DNA of 64,000 bases from Prorocentrum cordatum (lineage: Eukaryota > Sar > Dinophyceae > Prorocentrales > Prorocentraceae), in NCBI GenBank assembly GCA_963575745.1, contig CAUYUJ010014171.1:1453005-1517004 (forward strand), read 5' to 3'. Below the pieces are notes generated by a model. That model saw nothing but the letters and a program-made list of their open reading frames with translations. It did not search any database and was not told the origin of the DNA. Shown piece after piece: positions 1 through 10,020 of the stretch. Position 1 is the stretch's first letter; each line of letters opens with the position of its first letter. The position numbers were made by a program, and so were the translations under genes.

Positions 1-1
1 G

Positions 2-754
2 GCGAGCCCATTCCGGCCCGTGGGCAGATCGGGCGACGCCAACCGCGTCGTCTTCAACGTAGAGATCATCGACGGCTCCAAGTCCGGCGACCGCGTTCGC
101 ACGATGCCGCTGACCGTCTTCACCGACCAGGCGACTACCACGGACGCTGGTGGGCCGCCGACATGCGCGTTCTTGAACGGCGCGGCGGGAGTTCCACAAC
201 CTGTGAGCTTCTTTCGTATCAAGGGTGCTCATGATGATGATGGAAATGTCTCTTTCACCACCACCAAGGACACCATTATCGTTGAAGGTGCTACAACAAG
301 CAAAGGACGTCACCTTGCAGCAGAGGCCGCCACCTTGCTTGGCCTCATTGATACCGCCAGCTTTGCCGTCAGGAAGTTTGACGAATGGGTCACAAGGGAC
401 TTTTAAATGGAGCTTGCCACAGAGACCATGTGCGCGCTCTTCAAGGCGATTGCGAACACCGTGATTACAGGCGTGGAAGTTCTCGACAACGCGACAGAGT
501 CTTTCTGGCAGTTAAATTGGGTCCGCGTGGAAGAGCCGCCCGCAGGTGCCAACATCCGCACCGACGATGGCAAACGCCTCCGGTTCCCTGTAACGGTTCG
601 CGACTGCACGGGCACGCTCGCGCTGTGCATCCAGGAGGCGGCCGGTCTCAAACTCAGCGGCTTCGATAACGCAGACGATTTCGAAGCAGCTTTCGTTGCC
701 GGCAAGGTGTGGTTTCCACAAATGGCTTCAGTGAAAATCATCCGACGCCTCTAG
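2..754 (+). pseudogene. Fragment of an unrecognised protein, split by an in-frame stop
   Basis: One frame is open from the left edge, closes with TAA at 404-406, and reopens at once with ATG at 407 to a stop at 752-754. The second part (115 residues) carries a stretch beginning RLRFPVTVRDCTGTLALCIQ and ending VWFPQMASVKIIRRL, with alternating hydrophobic strands that resemble an OB-type beta barrel. The first part has a similar strand-rich pattern (SFFRIKG, VSFTTTKDTIIVEG). Because the frame is the same across the stop, I read this as one gene with a nonsense mutation rather than two genes. The beginning lies outside the window. The OB-fold idea is inference from pattern only and no function is assigned. 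Confidence 0.4.
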
Positions 755-781
755 ACCGCGACCGCTGAACAGGACAGCGCC

Positions 782-1549
782 GTGCAACCGCCGGTCCGAG
801 TCGACGTTCGCATCGTCGACGCAGCCGGCCAAAACTTAGCAGAGTCGCCCACTGAGGCATCGGGCATCGGCTCGTCTGCTTCCCCTTCTCAATGCAGAGA
901 ACACCACGTCCGACATCGCGATGCCCGCAGCTCTGCGCATGCTCCGGACATCTCCGCGTTACACGCTCGCAGTGGAGAGCATCGTGCCAGATATTCTAGA
1001 GATTTTGGAAGCCAGTTTTGCGAACGTGGCCGCAACCACGACGATCTTTCGCCCTTGCTCACAGGTGCGTGCTCTCGTGGAGGCACCGCGGCCATCGGTT
1101 CTTCAAGAAGCGGGGGCCGGCGGCTACAGGATCATTGCAAACAACGTTAAGGACCTGCTGCATGACGGGAGCGATGCCCCTGCGTCCAGCTCACCTCCTT
1201 TTGCACTTTGGAAAATCTACAAGATTTCAAGCTGGATCCTCCCCGTACGCAGGCGAACAGGAAACAGGCAGCCTTCGTTTTGATATCGTCGGCACTTCAA
1301 GCGAACAGAGCTGAGCAGCCTGCATCCTTCATGGTGGACTCCGTGCAGCTCTTGCAGCAGGCGGAGGTCGACGCAGCAAAGGGCTGCCTCAAACGAATGC
1401 TCTTCCTCACCACGCTCGCCGCGCACATGTCCTCAAGGAAACGGGCCGCCTCCGACCCCACTACGGACAAAGGGAGCCCATCGAAAGGCTCAAAGTGTCG
1501 CATACTGGGGCGGCATCCCACTGCAGCGCCAGTGCCTGAGCTCCCTTGA
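782..1549 (+). pseudogene. Continuation of the left-edge fragment, frameshifted
   Basis: Protein-like text continues in three pieces. Frame 2 carries VRVDVRIVDAAGQ near 800. Frame 3 carries LRMLRTSPRYTLAVESIVPD and a strand/helix-rich segment at about 921-1190. Frame 2 resumes with ENLQDFKLDPP and a helical tail to 1549. The switching frames, with no obvious splice boundaries, point to indels in a decaying gene. The C-terminal piece is rich in Ala, Leu and Gln and reads as alpha-helical. I do not recognise the family. It may be the 3' part of the same gene as the fragment at the left edge, since strand and spacing fit. Confidence 0.3.
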
Positions 1550-1561
1550 ACAATGCTGAAC

Positions 1562-1855
1562 ATGGTTCGGATCACAATGCTGAACAGCTTGTGATCAGCA
1601 GCGCTGCACAGATTGCTGCAAGGACTAGCCGTCGTGCCCGAAGCCGATCAGCGAGGCGCTGATCTCTACGCAGTGTTCCGCAACCTGCACCACCCACAGA
1701 ACGCCGCGCAATGCTGACCGCTGATGATTCGGGTCGCGATGCTGAACAGCTTCTGATGAGCAGGGACGCACAGCGCGCTGCACGGACCAGCCCTCGTGCC
1801 CGAGACCGATCACCGAGGCGCTGATCCCTGCGCAGCGTTGCACAACCCGCGGTCG
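1562..1855 (+). repeat. 162-bp direct duplication, two copies
   Basis: The segment starting ATGGTTCGGATCACAATGCTG near 1563 recurs with changes as ATGATTCGGGTCGCGATGCTG near 1725. The shared word TGCTGAACAGCTT lies at 1578 and 1740, giving a 162-bp period. Both copies run through CCGATCA(G/C)CGAGGCGCTGATC. No gene is seen here. Confidence 0.7.
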
Positions 1856-2039
1856 CTCGATAGCGTCGGCCGCAGCATGACGGAGCATTGCGGCATCATG
1901 AGTCTCACGACCTGCCTCCCTCCTCCTCCTCCCTCCCTCCTCCTCCTCCCTGGGATTTCCCGGCGTGCCGCCGCCATCCACGGGTGCTCCTCCTCCTCGT
2001 CCTCCTCCTCCCCCTGCCCCTCCTGACTCTTCCTCCTCA

Positions 2040-2195
2040 AATGCGCCCGAGAAGTCTCGGAAATTTCCAAGACGACCCAAGAGCGTTCCAAGATAGCCCC
2101 AAGACAGCCTGAGAGGCTTCCAAGAGAGCCCCAAGAGACTTCTCTCGGACAGTCGCCAAGAAGCCCCAAGAGGCCCCCAAGAGGCCCCCAAGAAG
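2040..2195 (-). repeat. G-rich interspersed repeat (TTGGGGNCTCTTGGG type), minus orientation
   Basis: The plus strand shows iterations such as CCAAGAGAGCCCCAAGAGAC and AGGCCCCCAAGAAGCC. These are the reverse complement of the CTTGGGGGCCTCTTGGGAGC iterations found at 13.5-14.9, 23.2-24.0, 42.5 and 46.8-47.1 kb. Long reading frames across it are by-products of the repeat. Confidence 0.6.
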
Positions 2196-2385
2196 CCTCA
2201 AAGCACGCATGCACGCGCGCACGCATGCAGGTTGCCATGTCTTGTTCCACGCACGCACACAAAAGCGTGGCCAGGTTGCCATGTCTTGTCACGTACCACA
2301 GCAGTATTGCGCTGCACACCGTAGCGGTTTCAGCTCGAACGTTGAATTTCATCAAGCAAAAACGTACGCGACGCACACAGATCTC

Positions 2386-2690
2386 CGATGCTGGGAGAAT
2401 CGTGCGTCCTCGATGGATTCGGCTCGAGGCGCGTGCCGGCGCTGTATCAACCACCAGTGCTGACCAGCCTGGTTTTCGGGACTCTGCCGATGGCAACCTT
2501 CAACAACCTGCCATGTCACGTCCGCGACGCACACTGGTCCCCGATGCTGGAAGAATCGCGCGAGCTCGATGGATTCGGCTCGAGGCGCATGCCGGTGCTG
2601 TATCAACCGCCAGTGCTGATCCGCCTGGTCCTCGGGACTCTGCCGATGTCAGCGTTCAACGACCTGCCATGTCAGCCAGGACAGTTCAAC
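2386..2690 (+). repeat. 155-bp direct duplication, two copies
   Basis: CCGATGCTGG begins copy 1 near 2386 and copy 2 near 2541. Both copies share GATGGATTCGGCTCGAGGCG, then GTATCAACC and GGGACTCTGCCGATG. A short third partial copy (CAGTTCAACGACCTGCC) follows at about 2680. In one frame it translates to two imperfect peptide repeats, but nothing suggests a real protein. Confidence 0.75.
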
Positions 2691-2709
2691 GACCTGCCGC
2701 GCTAACCAA

Positions 2710-3735
2710 ATGCTGGCTGCGCGCACGCACTCTCTTGACGCGCTGCAAACACTACAAACGCGCCACCTGCCGGCACCGTTGTTGCAGTGTCTTGTTGAAC
2801 GATATAGCAGGAGCACGATGCCTCTCATTTGTCCTGCGTGCGAGGTATTCATAACAACCGCGACGCAAAATGCAGCCCAAGCTTGTGACTCAGAGGTCGG
2901 GCAGAAACTACTGCGTTGTGCTGAAGCAGTTGCCGCCAGAGACTACGAAGGGCGGCCTGTAGATAGCTTGGGCCAAGGGCATCAGGGAATGGCCATGCAG
3001 CGGACGTGCCGGTGGGAGCCATGGCGCGGCACCACTGCTCAGGCAACAGACACCGCGGTCGCGGAGTGCACCGGCCAGCCCGACAAGCAATTGCATCGAA
3101 TCTTTCAGCCATGCCGCGTAGCCCTGCCGGGCTCACGCAAGGAGGCCGATGCTGCAAAGCCCGGCCCACCGCGAGTCACGGCCATGGTTCCAGGTGCCTA
3201 TGTTGTTCAGCCTGGATCATCCGCTTCAGCACAGGTACCAGCAGAAGCCGACGACACCACTACCACGGGTCCTAGTGTTTCACAACCTAAACACAGCAAA
3301 ACGCCGCAGCATTTATGCAAGAAATACGACGCCACCGCGTTCCAGAGACCCTTCTACTTGCTCATGAGTGTGAAACTACTCCCGGTTCAGTGGGGTGACC
3401 ACGCGGAGCTCTCGCTGCGAACGTCCTGGTCCACAGCCTGGGGCGGAGGCAAAGTCATCAACGCCTTGCTCTTTAACGGGGGGCGCATCGTGCCAGAGAG
3501 CGCTGTTGATACGCGGAGAAGCGCTCCGGATCACTGCGACTACCAGAGCTGCAAAGCGAATGAGGTGTTTGCTTGCATTCTGGTTCACAGCGAGTTCGGC
3601 GACCGCCTTATGCAGATTGGTTCCGAGCACGTCCTTCCTCGCACGCTACGGCCGATTGTTAAATTGCAACGTTTCTGCTACAAGATCTGCGAGTTGCGGA
3701 AAGAGAACCATTCGCTGCGATTTATGTACTACTAG
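2710..3735 (+). CDS. Hypothetical 341-residue protein
   Basis: This is the longest open frame in the first 17 kb that is not made by a simple repeat. The second half is the more protein-like part: QRPFYLLMSVKLLPVQWGDH, then VFACILVHSEFGDRLMQIGS and a basic, aromatic C-terminus ending LRFMYY. The first 200 residues are Ala, Gln and Pro rich and include the SVSQP/AAQ words seen in neighbouring broken genes, so the true start may be well downstream of the first ATG. No domain, signal peptide or membrane segment is recognised. It could be an exon or retroposed fragment of a larger gene. No function is proposed. Confidence 0.3.
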   Translation: MLAARTHSLDALQTLQTRHLPAPLLQCLVERYSRSTMPLICPACEVFITTATQNAAQACDSEVGQKLLRCAEAVAARDYEGRPVDSLGQGHQGMAMQRTCRWEPWRGTTAQATDTAVAECTGQPDKQLHRIFQPCRVALPGSRKEADAAKPGPPRVTAMVPGAYVVQPGSSASAQVPAEADDTTTTGPSVSQPKHSKTPQHLCKKYDATAFQRPFYLLMSVKLLPVQWGDHAELSLRTSWSTAWGGGKVINALLFNGGRIVPESAVDTRRSAPDHCDYQSCKANEVFACILVHSEFGDRLMQIGSEHVLPRTLRPIVKLQRFCYKICELRKENHSLRFMYY

Positions 3736-4330
3736 TTATTCGACGCGTTCTCCGCGCGCCAAAAGTGGCTCGCGCGACGCCAGGACAGCGGAGAGGTTGT
3801 GGTCAAACCACTCTGGTGAAACCGCTGAAACAATGCTGAACCACTTGTTGCGCCGATCTGGCAGTTGCTGCTGCTGTACAGTTTCGTAGGAACGTTCCGT
3901 GTAGAAAGTGTTGCACACGCTTGCTCAATGCCAAGGCTCGGAGCGTTGCCCGATTACGATTACCTCGGCTTGCGATTACGATTACCTGGGCTCGGCCCAT
4001 GTTCGAAAGAAGCCAGAGAATATATTGCGCTGTTGGAGGAGGAGGAGGAGGAGCAGGAGAGAAGGAGGAGTAAGGAAGGAAAATTCGGTTCAGCTCCCTA
4101 GTCGTCGTCGTCGTCGTCCCCGTCTGTGTCCTCGTCGTCTTTGGCGTTGTCGTTTCCTCGGGCATCGTCGCCCCCGTTGGCCCCCCGTCAGGAGCTCTTT
4201 GATGTCCTGTGTGGGTGTGCCCTCTGTCTCTGCTCATCATCATCATCATCATCACGCTCATCATCATCATCATCCTCAGCATCATCATTTTCTCCTTCCG
4301 TAGACATTGCTTGTCAAGCCCCAGAGGCCC
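3736..4330. other. Gene-free stretch with triplet repeats
   Basis: It holds GAG runs near 4034-4080, GTC/TCG runs near 4105-4140 and CATCATCAT runs near 4235-4295. A short duplicated motif, CGATTACGATTACC, sits at about 3952-3990. No gene is seen. Confidence 0.6.
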
Positions 4331-4352
4331 TAACCGCGCAGAACGCACGCTC

Positions 4353-6505
4353 ATGTCCCGAGGTTGGCAGAGCACGGCAGGTGGTGCTTCGCAGCCCACC
4401 TTGACACCAGGTGATTCTGCACGGCCCATCCTTGCTGCTTTGCCTGACGACGCATCCGAGTTGACGGTAGCTTTCTACAGCGTGGGCATCCAATTGTCGC
4501 AAGTCGACGCGAAGAAATGGAGTAAAACCGCAGGAAAACACTGGCCGCGGACATCGTCAGGGCCGCCAGCGAGCATGCGTTGGACATCCTTGGCCTCTGC
4601 GAACTTGGAGAGCTCGGTGTGGGCATTGGAGGAGAACTCCCAGAAGGCGACGTCAGCGACTGGACCTGCAACCGGCTCGCCGATAGTGCGGTATCGCCTG
4701 ACGCTATCTACGCCGACGGACATTGCGCGACTCTCATCCTGTCCGATCGGGTGCAGGTCCTTCAGTACCAGATCATCAAGAACATAGTGCGCAGCCAGCC
4801 GGATCGGCGCTCCCACCATTTCCGCGTTCGCGCGACCGAGCGCGCCGAGCCCGTATCCATCGTCAATTGCCGCGCGCCTCCCTCGAGGAAACGATCGCTG
4901 ACGTTGACGGGGCGTCTGCTGTACTTCAATGAGTTTCCTCAGGCATGCGCTGGTGACCCGCCCATCTGGGGGGGGGCGACTTCAACGCGGGGCTCATGCA
5001 GCTCACCGCCCTTCTCGGGTGGATTGATAACGGCTACAACATGAATTCCGGTGCTTCACAGCCTGGTTCGCTGCGAACAGCGTTCACTGCCAGGCACGGC
5101 GACTTCGCTTTGACATTCGGCCTCTGCAGTGCTCAGGCGAATTCTCGGATTGGGGCCTCATTCAACGGAACGAGTGACGCTCATGATGTCGTAATCGCCA
5201 AAACGTTTCGACACGCGAGCCGGGCGCCCATGCCAGAGCCTGAAGCCAGCTCATCGAGCAGCGCTGCGCAACCTTATCGGCAGGAGCCCGCTCGCAATGC
5301 AGCGCCGCCACTCCCCCAGCAATCCTCGGCACTCCGCGGCGCAGATCTGCCAGAGTGGCCGATGCCCGCGCGCCCGGCGCCGCGGCCAGAGGCTGAAGCC
5401 AGCTCTGCCAGCAGCCCTGCACAGCCTGCTCGGCAGGAACTCGCCGCCAGCGCGCAGCCGCCGCCCCCCCGGCAATCCTCGGCACTGCATGGCGCAGATC
5501 TTCCGGAGTGGCCGATGCCCACGCGCCTGGCACCACTGCCAGAGGCTGAAGCCAGCTCTGCGAGCAGCCCTGCGCAGCCTGCTCGGCATGAGCCCGCCGG
5601 CAGCGCGGGGCCGCCGCCCGTCCAGCAATCCGCGGCACTGCATGGCGCAGAGTGGCTCAACCCGCGCTACCACCGAGTCAACGCGATCTTCGGCCCTGAC
5701 GACCCCAGAATGGCGCCGCTGCAAGAAGTGCTGGAGCAGATCGGCAGCCAGTTCCTCCACGGGCAACTGGCCAACATCGTGGCATCGTCAACGGGGTGCT
5801 ACGACATGGCGACTGATCCATACATCGCCGACAAGCTGGAACGTTTTTTGGAGATCATCCAGGAGCAGCGCTCCAACCCTCTGCAACGGCATCCGTCACT
5901 AACCCCGACGCCGTGTTCAGTCCCGAGCACATGCAACATATTCACCGTGCGTGGATGGAGGACCACGAGAGCTGGATGAATGAACACACCTTTCACAACT
6001 ACAACTGGTGGTCTGATGGAACGGGCAAAGGCAACCGCCAACGGGCTCATCAGTTACGCCGCAGTGCCTTTTCGGCGTTTCTCTTCCAGATCATCGGAAA
6101 CAAGCACGTGGTGCTGGCATCCATTCAGCATCCGATATGCAGTGCTGACCAGCCTGCTCAGGCGATCCAGCGCTTCACGCGCGCTTGGGGGGAAGAGAAG
6201 TCTTCCGACGAGTGCAGGAAGAGGATGCAAATCTCCGAAACCCTGGCGAAGGAACGACGAGCTCTGAAACCCCCCAAAAAGGCGCTGCCCACGCATCTCG
6301 GCAAGCACTCGTGCGAGGCAAGAACGCAGCCATCTTCCGGGGCTCCAAGCAGTGGGGCGCGTTGCCGGGCCAGGACAAAGCTCTCTGCCGCGACTTCATC
6401 AGCGGCAAGCTCGCCAGCGTTCGCGACGCGTGTGACGCTGCTTTCGGGTGGAACAAGGAGATGCGGGTCGCCGCGGGCAGTGCGGCCAGCAGAATCGGGC
6501 GATGA
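4353..6505 (+). pseudogene. EEP-type (endonuclease/exonuclease/phosphatase) protein, copy 1, broken
   Basis: This copy aligns segment by segment with the copy at 7282-9314. From the ATG at 4353 it reads ELTVAFYSVGIQLS, then after a frame change LDILGLCELGELG and EPVSIVNCRAP. A second change lies in the G run just before GGCGACTTCAACGCGGGG (4976-4993), which encodes GDFNAG, the EEP-family metal-site signature. A 51-residue repeat follows, then helical text and HQLRRSAFSAFLFQIIGNKH in yet another frame near 6050. At least four frameshifts make it a pseudogene. Its tail (KNAAIFRGSKQWGALPGQDK, about 6330-6390) is absent from copy 2. The EEP fold in general covers nucleases and phosphatases; the substrate here is unknown. 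It could come from a LINE, but no reverse transcriptase follows. Confidence 0.6.
5230..5660 (+). repeat. Three in-frame 51-residue (153-bp) tandem repeats
   Basis: TGAAGCCAGCTC occurs at 5241, 5394 and 5547, exactly 153 bp apart. Each unit encodes PEAEASSASSPAQPARQE-like text followed by a QSSALHGADLPEWPMP-like stretch. The period is a multiple of three and the frame stays open, so the expansion happened while the frame was in use or by chance kept it. Copy 2 of the gene lacks the expansion. Confidence 0.85.
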
Positions 6506-6509
6506 GCCC

Positions 6510-6900
6510 GTCACTTTCCACGGTGCTGCACAGCCCGTGTCTCTTGGATGCTGCGCAACCCGTGCTGTGCAGGTGCTGTAGGCCTGCCCGTGTCTCTTTG
6601 TGCGTCTCATGGAGGCCCGTCTCTTTCCACGGTGCCGCAAAACCCGTGCTGCGCAGTCCCCGCGCGGCACAGCCCGAGCAGTCTTCTGTGTAGTGGCGGT
6701 CTAGCCGGCGCATGGATTGACGCGCGGACGCCGAGGCAAACGAGCTGATAACATACACAAATGCATACATACATACGTACATATCTATACACCTATACAC
6801 CTATACATCTATACATCTATACATGCATACAGACATGCATACATACATACGTGCGTAAGTGTGCACACACGTACATTATCATGCATATGCACCACCTTCT
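6510..6900. repeat. Short GTGCTGCACAGCCCGTG-type repeats followed by an ATAC/TATACAC tract
   Basis: TTTCCACGGTGCTGCACAGC near 6515 recurs as TTTCCACGGTGCCGCAAAAC near 6625, with further GCTG(C)GCAACCCGTGC variants between. From about 6755 to 6875 the sequence is an imperfect (ATAC)n/(CTATACAC)n microsatellite. No gene is seen. Confidence 0.6.
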
Positions 6901-7281
6901 TCGGCCCCTCTGGTCATGGACGTGCCCGGGAAACCAGCGTTTGATTAATGTTGTCGGTCTCTTTTTCGGCACAGCGAGATACGTATGTCACCCTTGCATT
7001 CAAGACCCTCATTGAGGGGGGTGGGGGTCTCATTGCAGCCGCCCTCTCTCCATCCTCCGCGCCTGTTCTGATAGCCCCCCCAGCCTCCAGGACGCCGCGG
7101 GCCCCGACTCACGCGGCGCCCTCTCTCGGAATACCTCAAGAGGCCTTCCAAGGAAGCCCTGGCGAAAGTATCAATTTGAAGGGCGAGCTCCCTCAGCCGG
7201 GGCCAGGGCCGGGCCCAGACTCCCGGCTACGTGCATCTCGTCATAACCGTTCCGCAGCTCTTGTGGCTCCGGGCTGCCACC

Positions 7282-9314
7282 ATGCCAGGCCACAGGGCGC
7301 CCCTGTCCTCATCCGACAGCGACAGCGACGCTGCGAAGCCCGACTCGGCACCAGATGGCGCCGCGCACCCCACCGCAACCTTTGTTGCTCCAGCGCGACC
7401 CATGGCAGCCAGCGCGGCGTCGGTGCCCCCAGACGGGAAAGACCCCGACAGCGGTGCTGCACAGCCCGCCTTGGCACCAGGCGGAGGCCCCGACAGCGAT
7501 TCTGCACAGCCCGCCTCGGCACCAGGTGATGCTGCACAGCCCACCTCGTCATCAAGTGGCGCTGCGCAGCCCATTTTCTCTGCGCTGCCTGACAGCGCGA
7601 CCGAGTTGACAGTGGTTCTCTACAACGTGGGGATCCAGTTGTCGAAGGCTGGCGGGAGAAATTGGAAGAACAAGGAGCGCCGTTTTACATCGGACATTAC
7701 CAAGGCGTTCCAAGTTCCTGCGCTGGAAATATTCTGCCTGAGCGAGCTCGGCGAAATGCCGGGAGGCGACGTCTGTGCCTGGATTCAAGAACTGCTTGCT
7801 GACAGTGCGATGCCGCCTGTCCGTGTGTACGTTGATGGACATTACTACATTACGCGACGATCGTGGAGTCCAATCGAGTGGCAGTCCTTCAGTCCAGGCT
7901 CGTCAGCGACTTCGTGCAGAACCAGCCAGACCGGTGCTTCCAGCACGTCCGTGTTCGCGTTGACGACGACAACGAGCCTGTGCCCATCGTCAATTGCCAT
8001 GCGCCCGCCTCGAACAAGCGAGGGTTCACAATGGAGGGGCGAAAACACACCTTCCTGGCTTGCCGCAATGCGCGCGCGGGGGGTCGCTTCATCTGGCGCG
8101 GCGACTTCAACGCGGGGCTCCTTCAGCTCACCGCCGTGATACAGAATATCGATGAAGGCTACGCAGCCTGCCAAGTATCGATTGACTTCGGTGCGAAGCA
8201 GCCTGGGTCACTGCAGCTGGTCTTCTCCCACCCGATGAGGTTCAAAAGCGGCGAGATTGGTGCGTTCTTCGACGAAGTCAGAGATGCCCCTGACTTCGTT
8301 GTGGCCAGGGCGCGCGCGCCTCGAGACCTCGAGAGTGCGGCGCGCAGCCCGCCGAGCAGCGCTGCGCAGCCTGCCACCTCCTCCAACGTGGCACGCAGGC
8401 CCGACACGCCCAGCGTCGACGCCATCTTCGGCAGCGATTCCTCCGCCGAAACAGCGTTGCAGGCGGTGCTCGAGAAGATCGGCAGAGACTTCCTGTTCAT
8501 AGCCTTATCGGACGGCCGCTTCGAGGCGGCAGCTCTTCAGCGCATCGCCGAGAAGCTGGAGGAGTTCTGGCGGGCCGTCGAAGAGCAGCGTGCGAATCAC
8601 ATGCGCCGCGCGCGTGGCCTGGGCCCCGACGCGATCTTCACACCTCGCCACATGAAAGAGATCCACAAGAAATTGATTAACGATTATACGTCGTGGATGA
8701 AAACGGAAACGGTCCGGAAATACGAGCGGCTGCTCAACGGGAGGTGCAGGCAGAAAGCGCACCAGCTCCGACGAAGCGCTTTCTCCGCGTACTTGTTCCA
8801 GATCATCGGCAACAAGAAAAGGTTACTCTCGGCCATCCGACATCCAATCTGCAATGCTGCGCAGCCTGCGCACGCAATATGGCGGTTCATGGACGCGAGG
8901 ACGGAGGAGAAGTCGTCGTTTGACAACAACAGGGGGAGCGCGACGGAGAATGAGGACATCGGCGACGCCGATGACGAGGGGCCGCACAAGCGCCGGCGCC
9001 GTGAGGGAGCGAGCGGCTCGCGCCTCGCAGCTCGCGGGTCGCGCCTCGAAGCGCGTGCTTCGACAAAAGAAAACACCAGAAGCAAACGCAAGGCAAAAAG
9101 CAACGCCAAAGGCAAACGCGCAAAGGAAAAACAAGCCAAACAACAAGACAATGCAAAACAACAACAAAATCAAAACGGAAGTGTAGGTGTAGATGTATAT
9201 GTAGTTGTAGGTATAGATGTTGATGTAGACGTATGTGTAAATTCAGGTGTATATGTAGATGTATTTGTAGATGTGAGTTTCGCTGTTGATGTTGATGTGG
9301 ATGTATATGCATAA
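7282..9314 (+). pseudogene. EEP-type protein, copy 2, one 8-bp frameshift
   Basis: The ATG at 7282 sits in GCCACCATG, a strong eukaryotic start context. The N-terminus is a low-complexity tract with repeated GAAQP/SAQP words. ELTVVLYNVGIQLS and IFCLSELGEMPGG match the EEP start. An 8-bp insertion at 7840-7853 shifts the frame. The new frame continues NEPVPIVNCHAP, FIWRGDFNAG (8087-8116), a variable Pro/Ala segment and HQLRRSAFSAYLFQIIGNKK near 8760-8820, and ends in a Lys/Arg-rich tail. Past about 9180 the frame runs through a GTAGATGT minisatellite, so the real stop is uncertain. Without the insertion the gene would be nearly intact. EEP proteins usually cleave phosphodiester or phosphate-ester bonds; the substrate is not inferable. 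Confidence 0.65.
7840..7853 (+). repeat. CATTAC-TA-CATTAC insertion that breaks the EEP gene
   Basis: Where copy 1 has GACATTGCGCGAC, copy 2 has GACATTACTACATTACGCGA. The extra 8 bp form a duplicated CATTAC separated by TA. Eight bases change the frame by two, which is exactly the offset between the upstream and downstream coding frames. Confidence 0.8.
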
Positions 9315-9428
9315 GTAGATGTTGATGTATCTTTCGGTGTAGATATAGATGTTGCTTTCCTAGATCCTCCAACTCCTAGGTAGGGTCGCACTGGGGTAAT
9401 CTCTCTCTCTCTCTCTCTCTCTCTTTCT
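9180..9428. repeat. GTAGATGT minisatellite and CT microsatellite
   Basis: Imperfect GTAGATGTAT/GTTGATGTAG units fill about 9180-9360, followed by a short unique piece and a CT run at about 9401-9424. No gene. Confidence 0.8.
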
Positions 9429-9429
9429 G

Positions 9430-10020
9430 TTTGTCTTTATCTTTCGCCCCCACCCCCCGCGGTGCTGGTTGACCTGGCTACTTCGCCCCTGGGGGGGTTT
9501 GTCGTTCGCGCTCTCTCCTTCCATTTCCACATAACTACTTTGGCCCTTCCTGAGGGCGACCGGGGCGCGACAGCGCCCGACGGGTTCTCGTGGCAGCTTT
9601 TATTGGTTACCGCGAGGTGGGTGATAGGAGGAGTCAAGTTAGCTCGACCAAATCAGCTGCATCCGCCCACTGCTACATCTCCTCCCGTAGCGTGGGAGGC
9701 AATGCTGGGCTAACTGGGCATTGGGGCCAGCGCGCGCTCTCACTTTGCAAATGGAATCCAACGACGGAGAATGGTGTTGTGTGTTCAAAGGTCGGGGACG
9801 TTTGTCCTAGTGCGGCTGGAAAGTTTACTGCGCCCCTACGTCTACACGTCGGAGTATAACAAGCCCAGCCGCCCTGGGACAGGCGTCCCTGATGGCGGAA
9901 TGCTTGCGCGCAGGGGTGCGTTCTTAAGCAGTTGGACGGTATGCGCTTCGTGGGCGTCGCATGCTGGGTATTCCGGATTTTTGCCCAGCGCCCGTCCGTG
10001 GGCGCCTCGTGTTCAGAAGG
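9430..10020. other. Unique stretch, no gene recognised
   Basis: I see no repeat and no convincing coding pattern on either strand. The longest frame (minus, 121 residues from 10038) has no recognisable motif. Confidence 0.4.
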
